A DNA stretch of 64,000 nucleotides from Paractinoplanes pyxinae (GCF_026626335.1 NZ_JAPNTZ010000023.1:1-64000), one strand, 5' to 3'. Positions 24,552 to 32,644 are shown, counted from the stretch's first letter. A program made the numbers and translations. Notes: generated by a model not told the origin, from the letters alone.

Positions 24552-25115
24552 GTGCGGCATGGTTCACCGGTGATCGTCATTCAGCGCGTACGGGTGAGGT
24601 GGACGGCCGCCGGACGCGGAGCGCCCGAGGCTGATCGTCGCCGTGATTTGAACGAGCCGGTGCCGCTGCCGGCGGGGGTTCCCGCTGAGGAGGTCGTGCT
24701 GCACGACGTGCTCGCCGATGAGGCAGCCTGCTATCAGCGGGACGCGACGGTTTCGGGCGGTGGATTCGAGCTTGCCCGGGATGCCGGTTTCGGGCTGGCT
24801 AGGCGCGGGGCCGATCTGGTGATCGATCGGCTGCCGGGCTGGGAATCGTATCCGCGGCGGCCCGGCAAACAGCGGCTGTTCGTGCTGAAGCCGGGCGAGG
24901 TCGGGCGTTACCGCACAAACTTCCGGTGGACCGCCTGCGAGTGTGACCAACATTGGTCGTACGACGAATGGAACGTCCACATCGCTCACCAAACGCCATT
25001 CGTCACCGACGGTCCGGACCACGAAGCCGACCACCGGGTGCATCTTTACGGTGGCCGGCGTCGCACGGCGGTCAGTCGGGCGGCTCGGGGGCGTTCTCGT
25101 CCTCGCCCTCGTTGA
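24552..25115 (+). CDS. Hypothetical protein
   Basis: 187 aa from GTG 24552; GTG 24570 is equally possible. No family recognised. The middle is protein-like, with LVIDRLPGWESYPRRPGKQRLFVLKPGEVGRYRTNFRW and a CxC/His region (ACECDQHWSYDEWNVHIAHQTPF), suggesting a small beta-rich domain, perhaps metal-binding. The last 13 residues (Arg-rich) overlap the convergent small acidic gene by 44 bp. No signal peptide. Confidence 0.55.
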   Translation: MRHGSPVIVIQRVRVRWTAAGRGAPEADRRRDLNEPVPLPAGVPAEEVVLHDVLADEAACYQRDATVSGGGFELARDAGFGLARRGADLVIDRLPGWESYPRRPGKQRLFVLKPGEVGRYRTNFRWTACECDQHWSYDEWNVHIAHQTPFVTDGPDHEADHRVHLYGGRRRTAVSRAARGRSRPRPR

Positions 25116-25293
25116 GGTTGGCGCGGCGCTCGTTGATGCCCTTGTTACTGCTGCCGCTGGCCGGGGTGTCGGCGGTCGGCGGCCGATCGGTGGTGAATTC
25201 GTCAGTCTCGCCGGAACCAGTGACGGCCTGGTCGGTGCTGGCTCCGGCATTGGGTGTCTCGGTCATTTCGTACGGATACCCGTTACCAGTCAT
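25072..25293 (-). CDS. Small acidic, disordered hypothetical protein
   Basis: 73 aa from ATG 25293 (or 64 aa from ATG 25266). Rich in Thr, Glu, Asp, Pro and Ser, with no hydrophobic core, ending NEGEDENAPEPPD. The segment KGINERRANLNEGEDE is the only part with helix potential. Acidic bias against the Arg-rich noise normal for this GC content supports a real gene. Function unknown. Confidence 0.5.
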   Translation of the reverse strand: MTGNGYPYEMTETPNAGASTDQAVTGSGETDEFTTDRPPTADTPASGSSNKGINERRANLNEGEDENAPEPPD

Positions 25294-25320
25294 TCGGAAC
25301 TTCGGCGATGGGTGGTCGTG

Positions 25321-26016
25321 ATGCGGGTCGGGGTATGCCAGACGCCGGAGATCATGGGGGACGTGGGGGCCGCGCTCAGCCTGGTCGCGGAGTTCGCGGA
25401 ACAGGCGGATGGTGTTGATCTGCTGGTCTTTCCGGAGTGTTTTCTGCAGGGGTACACGGTTACGGCTGAGCATGTACGCACGTTCGCGATGCGGCTGGAA
25501 GATGTGCGCCTGAGTGTGCGGCCGACCGTGGTGCTGGGGATGATCGAACGGCGGGGCGACCGGTTCTCCAACACGGCGGCGGTCGTGCGCGGCGGGCGGG
25601 TCGTGGGGGCGTACCGAAAGACGTTTCTGACCCGTGGCGAAAGCGTCTTCACAGCCGGGGGCGGCTATCCGGTGTTCGACTGTGCCGGTGTCCGGTTCGG
25701 CATCAACATCTGTTTCGACGGGCAGTACCCGCATGCGGCTGCGGCTGTTGCGCGGCAGGACGCTCGATTGCTGGTGTTCCCGGCGCAGAACATGATGCGG
25801 CGGGCTAACGCTTATCGCTGGCAGCACAAACACAATGAGCTGCGTCGGAAGCGGGTGCGAGAGACCGGCTTGTGGCTGGCCTCGGCCGACGTCACCGGTA
25901 CGCGCGGCGACACCCATCTGGGACTCGGGCCGACATGCGTCATCAACCCATTCGGCGAAGTGGTGGCGTCGGTGCCGCCCGGAACCGTGGGAATGGCCGT
26001 CGCGACCATTACCTGA
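25321..26016 (+). CDS. Carbon-nitrogen hydrolase (nitrilase superfamily)
   Basis: 231 aa from ATG 25321. The catalytic triad is visible: Glu in VFPECFLQGY, Lys in YRKTFLT, Cys in INICFDGQYP. A second Glu sits in HNELRRKR. Such enzymes cleave amides or nitriles in small molecules (for example omega-amidase or carbamoyl-putrescine amidase types). The protein is at the short end of the family, but no core element is missing. Substrate unassigned. It runs rightward into the arsenic island but is convergent with it. Confidence 0.85.
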   Translation: MRVGVCQTPEIMGDVGAALSLVAEFAEQADGVDLLVFPECFLQGYTVTAEHVRTFAMRLEDVRLSVRPTVVLGMIERRGDRFSNTAAVVRGGRVVGAYRKTFLTRGESVFTAGGGYPVFDCAGVRFGINICFDGQYPHAAAAVARQDARLLVFPAQNMMRRANAYRWQHKHNELRRKRVRETGLWLASADVTGTRGDTHLGLGPTCVINPFGEVVASVPPGTVGMAVATIT

Positions 26017-26067
26017 CGTGGACGGGCGGGGGCGGCTCATTGCGCAGACCTTGCGGCTGATCGGGGA

Positions 26068-26475
26068 TCAGCCGCGGTTGTTGAGCTCGGTGAGGAGTTT
26101 CTCGACGCGGGTGCGGATGTCGTCGCGGATGGGGCGGACGGCGTCGAGGTTCTGTCCTGCGGGGTCGTCCAGTTTCCAGTCTTCGTAGCGTTTGCCGGGG
26201 AAGTACGGGCAGGCGTCGCCGCAGCCCATGGTGATCACGACGTCGCTGGCTTCGACGGCTTCGGGTTCGAGTTTCCTGGGGTGTTCGGCGGTGATGTCGA
26301 TGCCGACTTCGGCCATCGCTTGGACGGCGACAGGGTTGATCTGGTCGGCGGGTTCGGAGCCGGCGGAGCGGATCTCGATGGTGTCGGCGGCGAGGTGGCG
26401 TAGCCATCCGGCGGCCATTTGGGAGCGGCCGGCGTTGTGGACGCAGACGAACAGGACGCTGGGCTTGCTGGTCAT
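26068..26475 (-). CDS. arsC: Arsenate reductase, low-molecular-weight phosphatase type
   Basis: 135 aa. The P-loop VCVHNAGRSQMA (CX5R with Cys11) and later ITMGCGDACPYFPG with Cys pair and DWKLDDPAG are those of thioredoxin- or mycothiol-linked ArsC of the LMW-PTP fold. It converts As(V) to As(III). Last gene of the leftward arsR-aquaporin-arsN-arsC operon, 17 bp after the acetyltransferase. Confidence 0.92.
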   Translation of the reverse strand: MTSKPSVLFVCVHNAGRSQMAAGWLRHLAADTIEIRSAGSEPADQINPVAVQAMAEVGIDITAEHPRKLEPEAVEASDVVITMGCGDACPYFPGKRYEDWKLDDPAGQNLDAVRPIRDDIRTRVEKLLTELNNRG

Positions 26476-26492
26476 GGTGGTGGCTCCGAGGC

Positions 26493-26990
26493 TCAGGTGA
26501 TGGTGGGGCTGCGGCGTTCGATGAGGGTGACGTCGCGCCAGGTGCCGTGGTGTCGGCCGACGCGTTGGCGGGTGCCGACGGTCCGGAAGCCGCAGGCGGC
26601 GTGCAGGGCGAGGCTGGCGGTGTTCTCGGGGAAGATCCCGGATTGGATGGTCCAGATCCCGGCGGTCTCGGTGGAAGCGATCAATGCGCCGAGCAGGGTC
26701 CGGCCGACGCCGCGGCCGCGGGCGTCAGGGTGGACATAGACGGAGTGCTCGACGACGCCGGCATAGACGCAGCGGTCCGAGACCGGGCTGCAGGCGATCC
26801 AGCCGAGTATCGTGCCGTCGGCGTCGAGGGCGACGAAGCGGTGCTCCAGAAGGCGGGAGGCGGTGAACCGGGACCAGTCGGGTGGTTCGGTCTCGAAGGT
26901 GGCGTTGCCGGTGGCGATGCCGAGCCGGTAGATCTCCAAGACCGGGTGGGCGTGCTCGTCGTGCATCGGGGCGACGGTGATCGTGTTCAT
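26493..26990 (-). CDS. arsN1: GNAT N-acetyltransferase, ArsN1/phosphinothricin type
   Basis: 165 aa. Acetyl-CoA motif HPDARGRGVGRTLLGALI, EHSVYV and the C-terminal GFRTVGTRQRVGRHHGTWRDVTLIER match the phosphinothricin/arsinothricin acetyltransferase group. In arsenic islands this family is ArsN1, which inactivates the antibiotic arsinothricin. The start ATG overlaps the aquaporin stop (ATGA). The arsenic role is inferred from context; glufosinate-like amines are the alternative substrate. Confidence 0.85.
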   Translation of the reverse strand: MNTITVAPMHDEHAHPVLEIYRLGIATGNATFETEPPDWSRFTASRLLEHRFVALDADGTILGWIACSPVSDRCVYAGVVEHSVYVHPDARGRGVGRTLLGALIASTETAGIWTIQSGIFPENTASLALHAACGFRTVGTRQRVGRHHGTWRDVTLIERRSPTIT

Positions 26991-27718
26991 CGTGGCGTGG
27001 CCTCCTGCTGAGCGCGCGGGACGACGACGTCAGAGGCCGCCGGGCGGGAGCCGGGATACCACCAGGCGATGGCGGCGACGGCGAGCAGGCCGCCGGCGAT
27101 CTGCGCGGCGAGGAATGCCGGCGCTGAGGCGGGGGCGATGCCGGCGAAGGTGTCGCTGAACATGCGGCCGATGGTCACGGCCGGGTTGGCGAAGCTGGTC
27201 GAGGAGGTCCACCAGTATGCGGCGCCGATGTAGGCGCCGACCGCCGCCGGCGCGGTGACCGCGCGTCCCGATCGGGCCAGCGCGACGATCAGCAGGACGA
27301 GGCCGCCGGTGGCGACCGTCTCGGCGAGCCAGAGGTTGGCGCCGGACCGGGCGGTGGCGGCGGCCGTGACGACGGGCAGGCCGAACATCAGGTTGGCCAG
27401 GATCGCGCCGCCTATCGCCCCGGCGGCTTGGGCCAGGGCGTAGGCGAGCAGGTCGCGGCCGGCCAGGCCGGTGCGGGTGGGACGGCCGAGCCACCAGTCG
27501 ACCGCGGACACGACCGGGTTGAGGTGGGCGCCGGAGACCGGGCCGAAGATGAGAATCAGCGCGGCCAGAGCCAGCGCGGTGGCGACGGCGTTCTCCAGCA
27601 GTTGCAGGCCGACGTCGTCTGGGGAGAGCCTCGTTGCGGCGATGCCGGAACCGACGACTGCGGCGACCAGCAGCCCGGTTCCGGTGAACTCGGCGCTGGC
27701 GCGGCGGGCCAGGTTCAC
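26987..27718 (-). CDS. aqpS: Aquaporin/MIP-family channel in arsenic operon
   Basis: 243 aa, six hydrophobic helices and two half-helix loops. The first has NPV instead of NPA (GAHLNPVVS), the second a canonical NPA (SFANPAVTIGR). The GTG start overlaps arsR by four bases and the stop overlaps arsN. Known biology: in Sinorhizobium meliloti AqpS replaces the arsenite pump and lets As(III) made by ArsC leave down its gradient. No ArsB or Acr3 gene is visible here, so the same role fits. Confidence 0.87.
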   Translation of the reverse strand: MNLARRASAEFTGTGLLVAAVVGSGIAATRLSPDDVGLQLLENAVATALALAALILIFGPVSGAHLNPVVSAVDWWLGRPTRTGLAGRDLLAYALAQAAGAIGGAILANLMFGLPVVTAAATARSGANLWLAETVATGGLVLLIVALARSGRAVTAPAAVGAYIGAAYWWTSSTSFANPAVTIGRMFSDTFAGIAPASAPAFLAAQIAGGLLAVAAIAWWYPGSRPAASDVVVPRAQQEATPR

Positions 27719-28089
27719 GCGTCGGCTGCGACGGTCATCGTGGACGCGTCGAGCAGCTGCGACAGCGCGGCCAGAGCCGAGGGGACGACCCGGTAGTAGA
27801 CCCAGGACGCGCGCCGCTCGCCGGTGATCAGCCCGGCGTCGCGCAGCACCTTCAGGTGATGCGAGATCGTCGGCGCGGTCTGGGTGAACGCGTCGAGCAG
27901 GTCGCAGACACAAACCTCGGCGCCGGCGCGGGCGGCGATCATCGACAGCAGCCGCAACCGGACCGGGTCGCTGAGGGCCTTGAACGTCTGCGCGAACGCG
28001 ACTGCGTCGGACTCGGTCACCGGCTCGGTGACCATCGGCGCATTGCAGCAGCCCTCACCGGGGATCACTCGCAACTCTGGATTCGACAC
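27715..28089 (-). CDS. arsR: ArsR/SmtB-family arsenic-responsive repressor
   Basis: 124 aa from GTG 28089. The winged helix KALSDPVRLRLLSMIA ... TAPTISHHLKVLRDAGLITGERRASWVYYRV is typical. CVCDLL in the alpha-3 region is the As(III)/Sb(III) binding Cys pair, and an N-terminal Cys pair (EGCCNAP) may add ligands. First gene of the leftward ars operon and divergent from arsI. Three boxes of the form TTnGAY-N4-GTCGAR lie in and beside the gap, one covering its own start codon. Confidence 0.93.
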   Translation of the reverse strand: MSNPELRVIPGEGCCNAPMVTEPVTESDAVAFAQTFKALSDPVRLRLLSMIAARAGAEVCVCDLLDAFTQTAPTISHHLKVLRDAGLITGERRASWVYYRVVPSALAALSQLLDASTMTVAADA

Positions 28090-28148
28090 CCGTCGAGTTT
28101 GACACTGGTCGAATTCGATGGCAAGCTGCGGATTAGATGACAGTCGAA
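28082..28148. promoter_or_regulatory. Three ArsR boxes
   Basis: Each 16-bp box follows TTnGAY-N4-GTCGAR: 28082-28097 (ttcgacacccgtcgag), 28098-28113 (tttgacactggtcgaa) and 28133-28148 (ttagatgacagtcgaa). The first two abut exactly, and the first spans the arsR GTG. The third lies 19 bp before arsI. Confidence 0.8.
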
Positions 28149-28166
28149 TCTGCTGGAGGTGCAGGG

Positions 28167-28631
28167 ATGTCTCGTGTTCAGCTCGCGTTGCGGGTCGCCG
28201 ACCTGGAGGGGTCGGTGGCGTTCTATTCCAAGCTGTTCGGCGTCGAGCCGGCCAAGCGCCGGCCCGGCTATGCGAACTTCGCGATCGCCGAGCCGCCGCT
28301 GAAGCTGGTCCTGCTCGAGGGCGAGCCCGGCCATCCGACCGTGATGGACCACCTGGGCGTGGAAGTTGAGACGTCGGAGGCGGTCGACGCGGCGACCACC
28401 CGCCTGACCGAGTCGGGTCTGATCACGCTGACCGAGGGCGACACCGAGTGTTGTTATGCGCTGCAGGACAAGGTTTGGGTGCGTGGCCCTGGCCAGGAGC
28501 CGTGGGAGGTGTATGTCGTCAAGGGAGACTCGAACGTCGGTGACAAGCCGATGCCTGACGCCGTCGACTGCTGCGCGGACAGCCCGGCAGTCGCTGCCGC
28601 CGCCCCTGCCTCAGCCGGCAGCTGTTGCTGA
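28167..28631 (+). CDS. arsI: ArsI-type C-As lyase / glyoxalase-fold metalloenzyme
   Basis: 154 aa from ATG 28167, ribosome site ggagg 8 nt upstream. Vicinal-oxygen-chelate fold: LALRVADLEGSVAFYSKLFG, His at NH-VMDHLGVEV, and Cys95-Cys96 in DTECCYALQDKVW, the residues that bind trivalent organoarsenicals in ArsI. A Cys-rich C-terminal tail (DCC ... GSCC) is also family-like. It cleaves the C-As bond of methylarsenite and aromatic arsenicals using Fe(II) and O2. The close relative CadI is a cadmium-induced homolog, but the arsenic context favours ArsI. Confidence 0.9.
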   Translation: MSRVQLALRVADLEGSVAFYSKLFGVEPAKRRPGYANFAIAEPPLKLVLLEGEPGHPTVMDHLGVEVETSEAVDAATTRLTESGLITLTEGDTECCYALQDKVWVRGPGQEPWEVYVVKGDSNVGDKPMPDAVDCCADSPAVAAAAPASAGSCC

Positions 28632-28774
28632 CCCCGGCCGGTGTCTTGTAGTCGTCGACGGATGAGCGCGAGCATTCCACATATCCCAGTCAGAGACCTG
28701 CCCGGCCCCGAAGCTGCGAAACATTTGCTCGTTATCGTCGCGATTATGATGAGAGCGTCGCCGGCCCGTTTGCT

Positions 28775-29563
28775 ATGACCTGGCAGACCGGGCTCACCGG
28801 TTTCCTGGCCGGGCTGGTGATCTCCGTCGTCACTTCGCCGGTCGGGGTGGCCGGCGCCGTGTTCCTGCTCCCCGTCCAGCTCAGCGTTCTGCATGTCCCG
28901 AGTCCGGCCGTCACCCCCACCAATCTGCTGTTCAACGTCGTAGCCGGGCCCGGCGCTCTTGCCCGCTACCGCCGCAACGGCCAGCTCATCGGCCCGCTCG
29001 CTCGACTCCTGATCGCCGGCACCGTCCCAGGGGTCATCCTCGGCGCGATCGTCCGGGTCTTCGCCATACCCGGTCCGCAGGTGTTCCGCATCGTGGCGGC
29101 CGCGGTGCTGCTCCCACTCGGCCTATGGCTTCTCGGTCGCACACTGCGCCCGGTAACGGCTGATCGGCCACCGCTGTCGCGGCGCACGATCCTGGGCCTC
29201 AGCGTCGTCACCGGCGCCGTCGGCGGCATCTACGGCATCGGCGGCGGATCCGTCCTCGGCCCGATCCTCGCCGGACGCGGCATGCCGATGACGCAGATCG
29301 CGCCCGCCGCTCTCGCCGCCACCTTCGCGACATCTCTGGCCGGCGCCGGAACCTACGGCGTCCTGGCCCTGACTACCAGCGGAAACATCGCCCCGCACTG
29401 GACCCTGGGGCTGCTCTGCGGAGCCGGCGGACTCATCGGCGGCTACCTCGGCGCCCGACTCCAGCCCCACCTACCGGAACGGGCGCTGCGACTGCTCCTC
29501 GGAACCCTTGCCACCGCAATCGCCGTGCTCTACCTGATTCAAAGCCTTCAACCCCAGAGGTAG
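28775..29563 (+). CDS. TauE/SafE-family membrane permease
   Basis: 262 aa, about eight hydrophobic segments, with TSPVGVAGAVFLLP and GGIYGIGGGSVLGP, the paired glycine-rich strings of the sulfite exporter TauE/SafE family. Substrates in the family are anions such as sulfite or sulfoacetate. The position beside arsI, 143 bp after it on the same strand, raises a possible role in moving arsenic- or sulfur-containing products, which is inference. Confidence 0.87.
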   Translation: MTWQTGLTGFLAGLVISVVTSPVGVAGAVFLLPVQLSVLHVPSPAVTPTNLLFNVVAGPGALARYRRNGQLIGPLARLLIAGTVPGVILGAIVRVFAIPGPQVFRIVAAAVLLPLGLWLLGRTLRPVTADRPPLSRRTILGLSVVTGAVGGIYGIGGGSVLGPILAGRGMPMTQIAPAALAATFATSLAGAGTYGVLALTTSGNIAPHWTLGLLCGAGGLIGGYLGARLQPHLPERALRLLLGTLATAIAVLYLIQSLQPQR

Positions 29564-29792
29564 TACCGGAGATCCGCAGAAGGATGTCGTCCCGAACACA
29601 CGCCCATCGAATCCGGCGAACAAGGCCTGGGCTCGGAACTCGCGATCCAACGGGGCCACTAGTAGCGCTCAGAACCACTTGGCCGCTCTCATGAGTTGGG
29701 GCGGTTTTCGTGTGGCGGCTCGAACCGGGCCGGGGCACCCGTATGAGGCCATCGGCGCGGGTCGGGTCGCCTTTGTGGGCGAGCTTGGGTTT

Positions 29793-30596
29793 TTATGAGG
29801 CGGCCCGGGCGGCGGGGTCGCCGACGAGGGTGAGGGCCGCTTCGCGCAGGGCGTCGCTGCGGGCGTACACCGAAGCACCCGGACCGGGACGCAAGCGTCC
29901 GTTGACGCCGCTGTAGCTGCCGCCGGCCTCCTGCACGATCAGGGAGGTCGCGGCGAAGTCCCAGATCTGGCCGCCGGTCTGCACGGCCAGGTCGAGGTCG
30001 CCGCGCGCGATCATCAGGGCCGGGTGGATGGGCCAGGGCAGCGCGGGGGTCACCTCTTTGATCGGCGCCACGAGCTCGCGGCCCCAGTCCTCGGGGACCA
30101 CGCCGAGGCGGCAACCGGCCACCGAGTCAGCGCCGGCCGAGACGTGCACTGGCGTTTCCGCAACGACCCGACCGCCGACCACGCGCCCCTCGAACGATCC
30201 GCCGTCGCGCGTCGCCCACCACAGGCTGCCCTGTGCGGGGTGGGCCGCCACCGCCGCGACGATCTCGCCGTCCTCCTCGAGGGCGATCAGAATCAGCCAT
30301 CGGTTGTCGCCCGCCACGAACAGCGCCGTGCCGTCGATCGGGTCGATGATCCAGCGGCGGCCGGAGGAGCCGGTCTGACCCTCCTCCTCGCCGAGAATGG
30401 CGTCGCCGGGGCAGGCCGCGGTCAGCACGTCCCGGATGGCCGACTCGACCGCGCGGTCGGCCGCGGTTACCACCGAACCGTCCGCCTTGACCTCACGCGA
30501 CAGTTCGGCCAGCGCCTCGAAGTGCGGCAGCGCCACCGCCGCCCCGGTCAAAGCGGCCCGCTGCGCGAGCTGAAGATCCGTCTCCACGATCCCCAT
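29793..30596 (-). CDS. Inositol-monophosphatase-family phosphatase (HisN-like)
   Basis: 267 aa from ATG 30596 with ribosome site ggaggcagg. Metal ligands are present: GEEEG (Glu), DPIDGTALF (Asp, Asp) and IWDFAATSLIVQEAGG (Asp). The DPIDGTALFVAG and GRRWIIDPIDG context is closest to actinobacterial histidinol-phosphatase HisN, but inositol or other phosphates are possible. It stands alone. 29564-29792 before it holds nothing I can identify. Confidence 0.85.
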   Translation of the reverse strand: MGIVETDLQLAQRAALTGAAVALPHFEALAELSREVKADGSVVTAADRAVESAIRDVLTAACPGDAILGEEEGQTGSSGRRWIIDPIDGTALFVAGDNRWLILIALEEDGEIVAAVAAHPAQGSLWWATRDGGSFEGRVVGGRVVAETPVHVSAGADSVAGCRLGVVPEDWGRELVAPIKEVTPALPWPIHPALMIARGDLDLAVQTGGQIWDFAATSLIVQEAGGSYSGVNGRLRPGPGASVYARSDALREAALTLVGDPAARAAS

Positions 30597-30803
30597 CCTG
30601 CCTCCGATCGTCCGCCGCCCAAGGCGACGCGCGGGCCGTGTCACCCACCTCACTGACAGCCCACCGCACCCGGTTGAACACCGGACCAAGCCCACCCCAA
30701 CCCTCCGGTACGCCCGAACCGATCCCCATCGCAGCGATGCGGCCGCGACGCCACACGAACGCCGACGCCGACGGCCGGCCGCCGCTCGGTGTTGACCGGT
30801 TCA

Positions 30804-31020
30804 TGTCGCCGGCTGCGTGACGTTGTTCGTTTGTTCTCCGCAGCGCATCGCTGGCGCGCTTGTGTGCTTCTGCGGGGCGGCGCCGGCGCGCTTCTGTGCT
30901 TCGCGCGGGGCGGCGCCAGCGCGACTTGTGTCGCCGGCTGCGCGACGTTGTTCGTTTGTTCTCCGCAGCGCATCGCCGGCGCCCTTCTGTGCTTCGCGCG
31001 GGGCGGCGCCGGCGCGACCG
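30804..31020. repeat. 125-bp tandem repeat with inner 45-bp repeats
   Basis: The block tgtcgccggctgcg-gacgttgttcgtttgttctc starts at 30804 and 30929, a 125-bp period. Within it, (c)ttctgtgcttcgcgcggggcggcgccggcgcg recurs three times (near 30860, 30890 and 30984). The rest of 30597-30803 shows no gene. Confidence 0.9.
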
Positions 31021-31040
31021 GGAATGGCCGGTGCGGTCAA

Positions 31041-31156
31041 GTGTCAAGCGCCGAGGTCGCGGGCCATCCAGCCAGGGTGCCGATGCGGATTCGTATGTAT
31101 TCGCCGGTGGGGCCAGGTGTCAGGCGCCGAGGTCGCGGGCCATCCAGCCGGGGGTG
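31041..31156. repeat. Duplicated 3' end of the MarR gene
   Basis: gtgtcaagcgccgaggtcgc ... (31041-31079) repeats, with two or three mismatches, the bases 31117-31156 that encode the last ten codons and stop of the leftward MarR gene. The outer copy still encodes WMARDLGA plus stop. Confidence 0.9.
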
Positions 31157-31593
31157 TCGAAGCGGATGGGCTGGTCGCCGACCAGCGAGGCCAGCTGGTC
31201 TTCGAGGGTTTCCAGCTGCTCGGAGCCGATCTGCTCGGCCCACTGGCGGCGGCGGGCGTTCAGGACGGCTTCGCCTTTGCGCAGCACCTCGAAGCCGAGC
31301 TCGGTCACGCGCAGGCGTTTGCGGCGGGCGTCGCGGGTGTCCGGTTCGCTCGTTACATAGCCACGTTCTTGCAGAATGGTGATCGTTCGTGCAGCCGACT
31401 GTTTGGTGATCGACAAGCTGCGGCCGAGTTCGGACGCGCTCTCGGCGCCGTTGGCGATGGCGCGCATGGCGAAATCATGCACCGGGCGCGCATCCTCGTG
31501 CCCCATCTCGGCCAGTTCGGTGATCGCCTCGTCCACCATCGCGCGGAAGCCGGCCAGCAGCAGCAGCGCGAGATCAGGCCCGGAACGGTTCAT
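31120..31593 (-). CDS. MarR-family transcriptional regulator
   Basis: 157 aa from ATG 31593. The helix-turn-helix ASELGRSLSITKQSAARTITILQERGYVTSEPDTRDARRKRLRVTELG is complete, including the Asp-Arg wing. Divergent from the epoxide-hydrolase-like gene, with two strong dyads (31613-31652) between them. Its last ten codons and stop are duplicated 76 bp downstream. Confidence 0.9.
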   Translation of the reverse strand: MNRSGPDLALLLLAGFRAMVDEAITELAEMGHEDARPVHDFAMRAIANGAESASELGRSLSITKQSAARTITILQERGYVTSEPDTRDARRKRLRVTELGFEVLRKGEAVLNARRRQWAEQIGSEQLETLEDQLASLVGDQPIRFDTPGWMARDLGA

Positions 31594-31612
31594 GCGGCGA
31601 GCCTAGACAAAC

Positions 31613-31652
31613 GACAGTCTGACTGTCTATCTTTCGACAGCATGACTGTCGA
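31613..31652. promoter_or_regulatory. Two MarR operators before the epoxide hydrolase gene
   Basis: gacagtc-t-gactgtc (31613-31627) is a perfect 7+1+7 palindrome. tcgacag-catga-ctgtcga (31634-31652) is a perfect 7+5+7 dyad covering the ATG at 31642. Both share the half-site GACAGTC/CGACAG, so one regulator could block both promoters. Confidence 0.8.
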
Positions 31653-32490
31653 ATCAAAGGTCGAGCACCACTACGCCGAGGTCAACGGCACGACGCTGCA
31701 CTACGTCTCGGCCGGCGCAGAGGGCGAGCCGGTCCTGCTCGTGCACGGCTTCCCCGAAAGCTGGTACGCCTTCCACAAGCTCATCCCGCTGCTGGCCGCC
31801 CACCACCGCGTTTTCGCCGTCGACCTGCGCGGTTTCGGCGACTCCGTACTCGCGGGCGACGATCACGACAGCGCCACCGCCGCTGAAGACCTGCATGAGC
31901 TGATCGCGCATCTCGGCGTCGGACCTGTGCACCTGACCGGCCAGGACATCGCCGGCGCCACGGTCTTCCGGCTGGCTACCACCCACCCCGAGGACGTTCG
32001 CAGCCTGACTGCGATCGAGATGGGCCTGCCCGGCTACGGCCTCGAGGCGCTGGCCGACGTCACCCACGGCGGCGCCTGGCACATCGGCGTCCTGGCCGCG
32101 CCCGGCATTCCCGACTTGCTGCTCACCGGACGCGAACGCGCATTCCTGAGCGAATACGCATTCCCGTCGATGACCGCCGTCGCCGGAGCGATCACCGACG
32201 CCGACATCGACGAGTTCGCGCGCAGCTACGCACGCCCCGGCGGCTGGCGGGGCGCGGCCGGCCTGTACCGCTCGATGTTGAGCGAGGGTGACAACATCGT
32301 GCAACTTCCGCCATTGCAAACGCGCGTTCTGGCCGTCGGCGCCGGTGGCGGCCCCTTCACCGCCAACACGATGTCGCAAGCCACCGCCGGCACCGTCCAC
32401 TCGGTCCAGCTGAACGGTGTCGGTCACTACGCAGCCATGGAGGCCCCGGACGAGCTGGCCAAGGCCCTGCTCGACTTCTTCGCGGCCTGA
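31642..32490 (+). CDS. Alpha/beta hydrolase, epoxide-hydrolase-like
   Basis: 282 aa. HGFPESWYAFHKLIP carries the oxyanion His-Gly. The nucleophile elbow is GQDIAG, with Asp rather than Ser, as in epoxide hydrolases and haloalkane dehalogenases. GVGHYAAMEAPDEL holds the catalytic His. LRGFGDS follows strand 4. The Asp nucleophile points to epoxide opening or dehalogenation; the substrate is unknown. Its start codon lies inside a MarR operator, so it should be tightly repressed by the divergent gene. Confidence 0.88.
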   Translation: MTVESKVEHHYAEVNGTTLHYVSAGAEGEPVLLVHGFPESWYAFHKLIPLLAAHHRVFAVDLRGFGDSVLAGDDHDSATAAEDLHELIAHLGVGPVHLTGQDIAGATVFRLATTHPEDVRSLTAIEMGLPGYGLEALADVTHGGAWHIGVLAAPGIPDLLLTGRERAFLSEYAFPSMTAVAGAITDADIDEFARSYARPGGWRGAAGLYRSMLSEGDNIVQLPPLQTRVLAVGAGGGPFTANTMSQATAGTVHSVQLNGVGHYAAMEAPDELAKALLDFFAA

Positions 32491-32504
32491 GCGCTCGCCG
32501 GAGT

Positions 32505-32629
32505 CGGGCGCGGCGGGCCGTACTGGCCGGGGTCGCGCGCGGCGGGCTGTTCTCGGGGTCGGGCGGCGGGCCGTCCTGGCCGAAGACCCAGGCATCGCCG
32601 GAGGAGCGGATCAGCGGCATCCTCCGGCG
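32505..32629. terminator. Short repeat and bidirectional terminator hairpin
   Basis: Three degenerate copies of about 27 bp (gtcgggcgcggcgggccgta-like) occupy 32505-32580. A perfect 10-bp stem cgccggagga (32596-32605) / tcctccggcg (32620-32629) then separates the convergent hydrolase and stress-protein genes. Confidence 0.65.
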
Positions 32630-32644
32630 GATCGCTGCGCGGGG

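Noticed and set aside
24564..25250. 228-codon minus-strand frame opposite a hypothetical gene
   Set aside because: Pro/Arg/Thr-rich without hydrophobic pattern; the plus-strand frame has a protein-like core.
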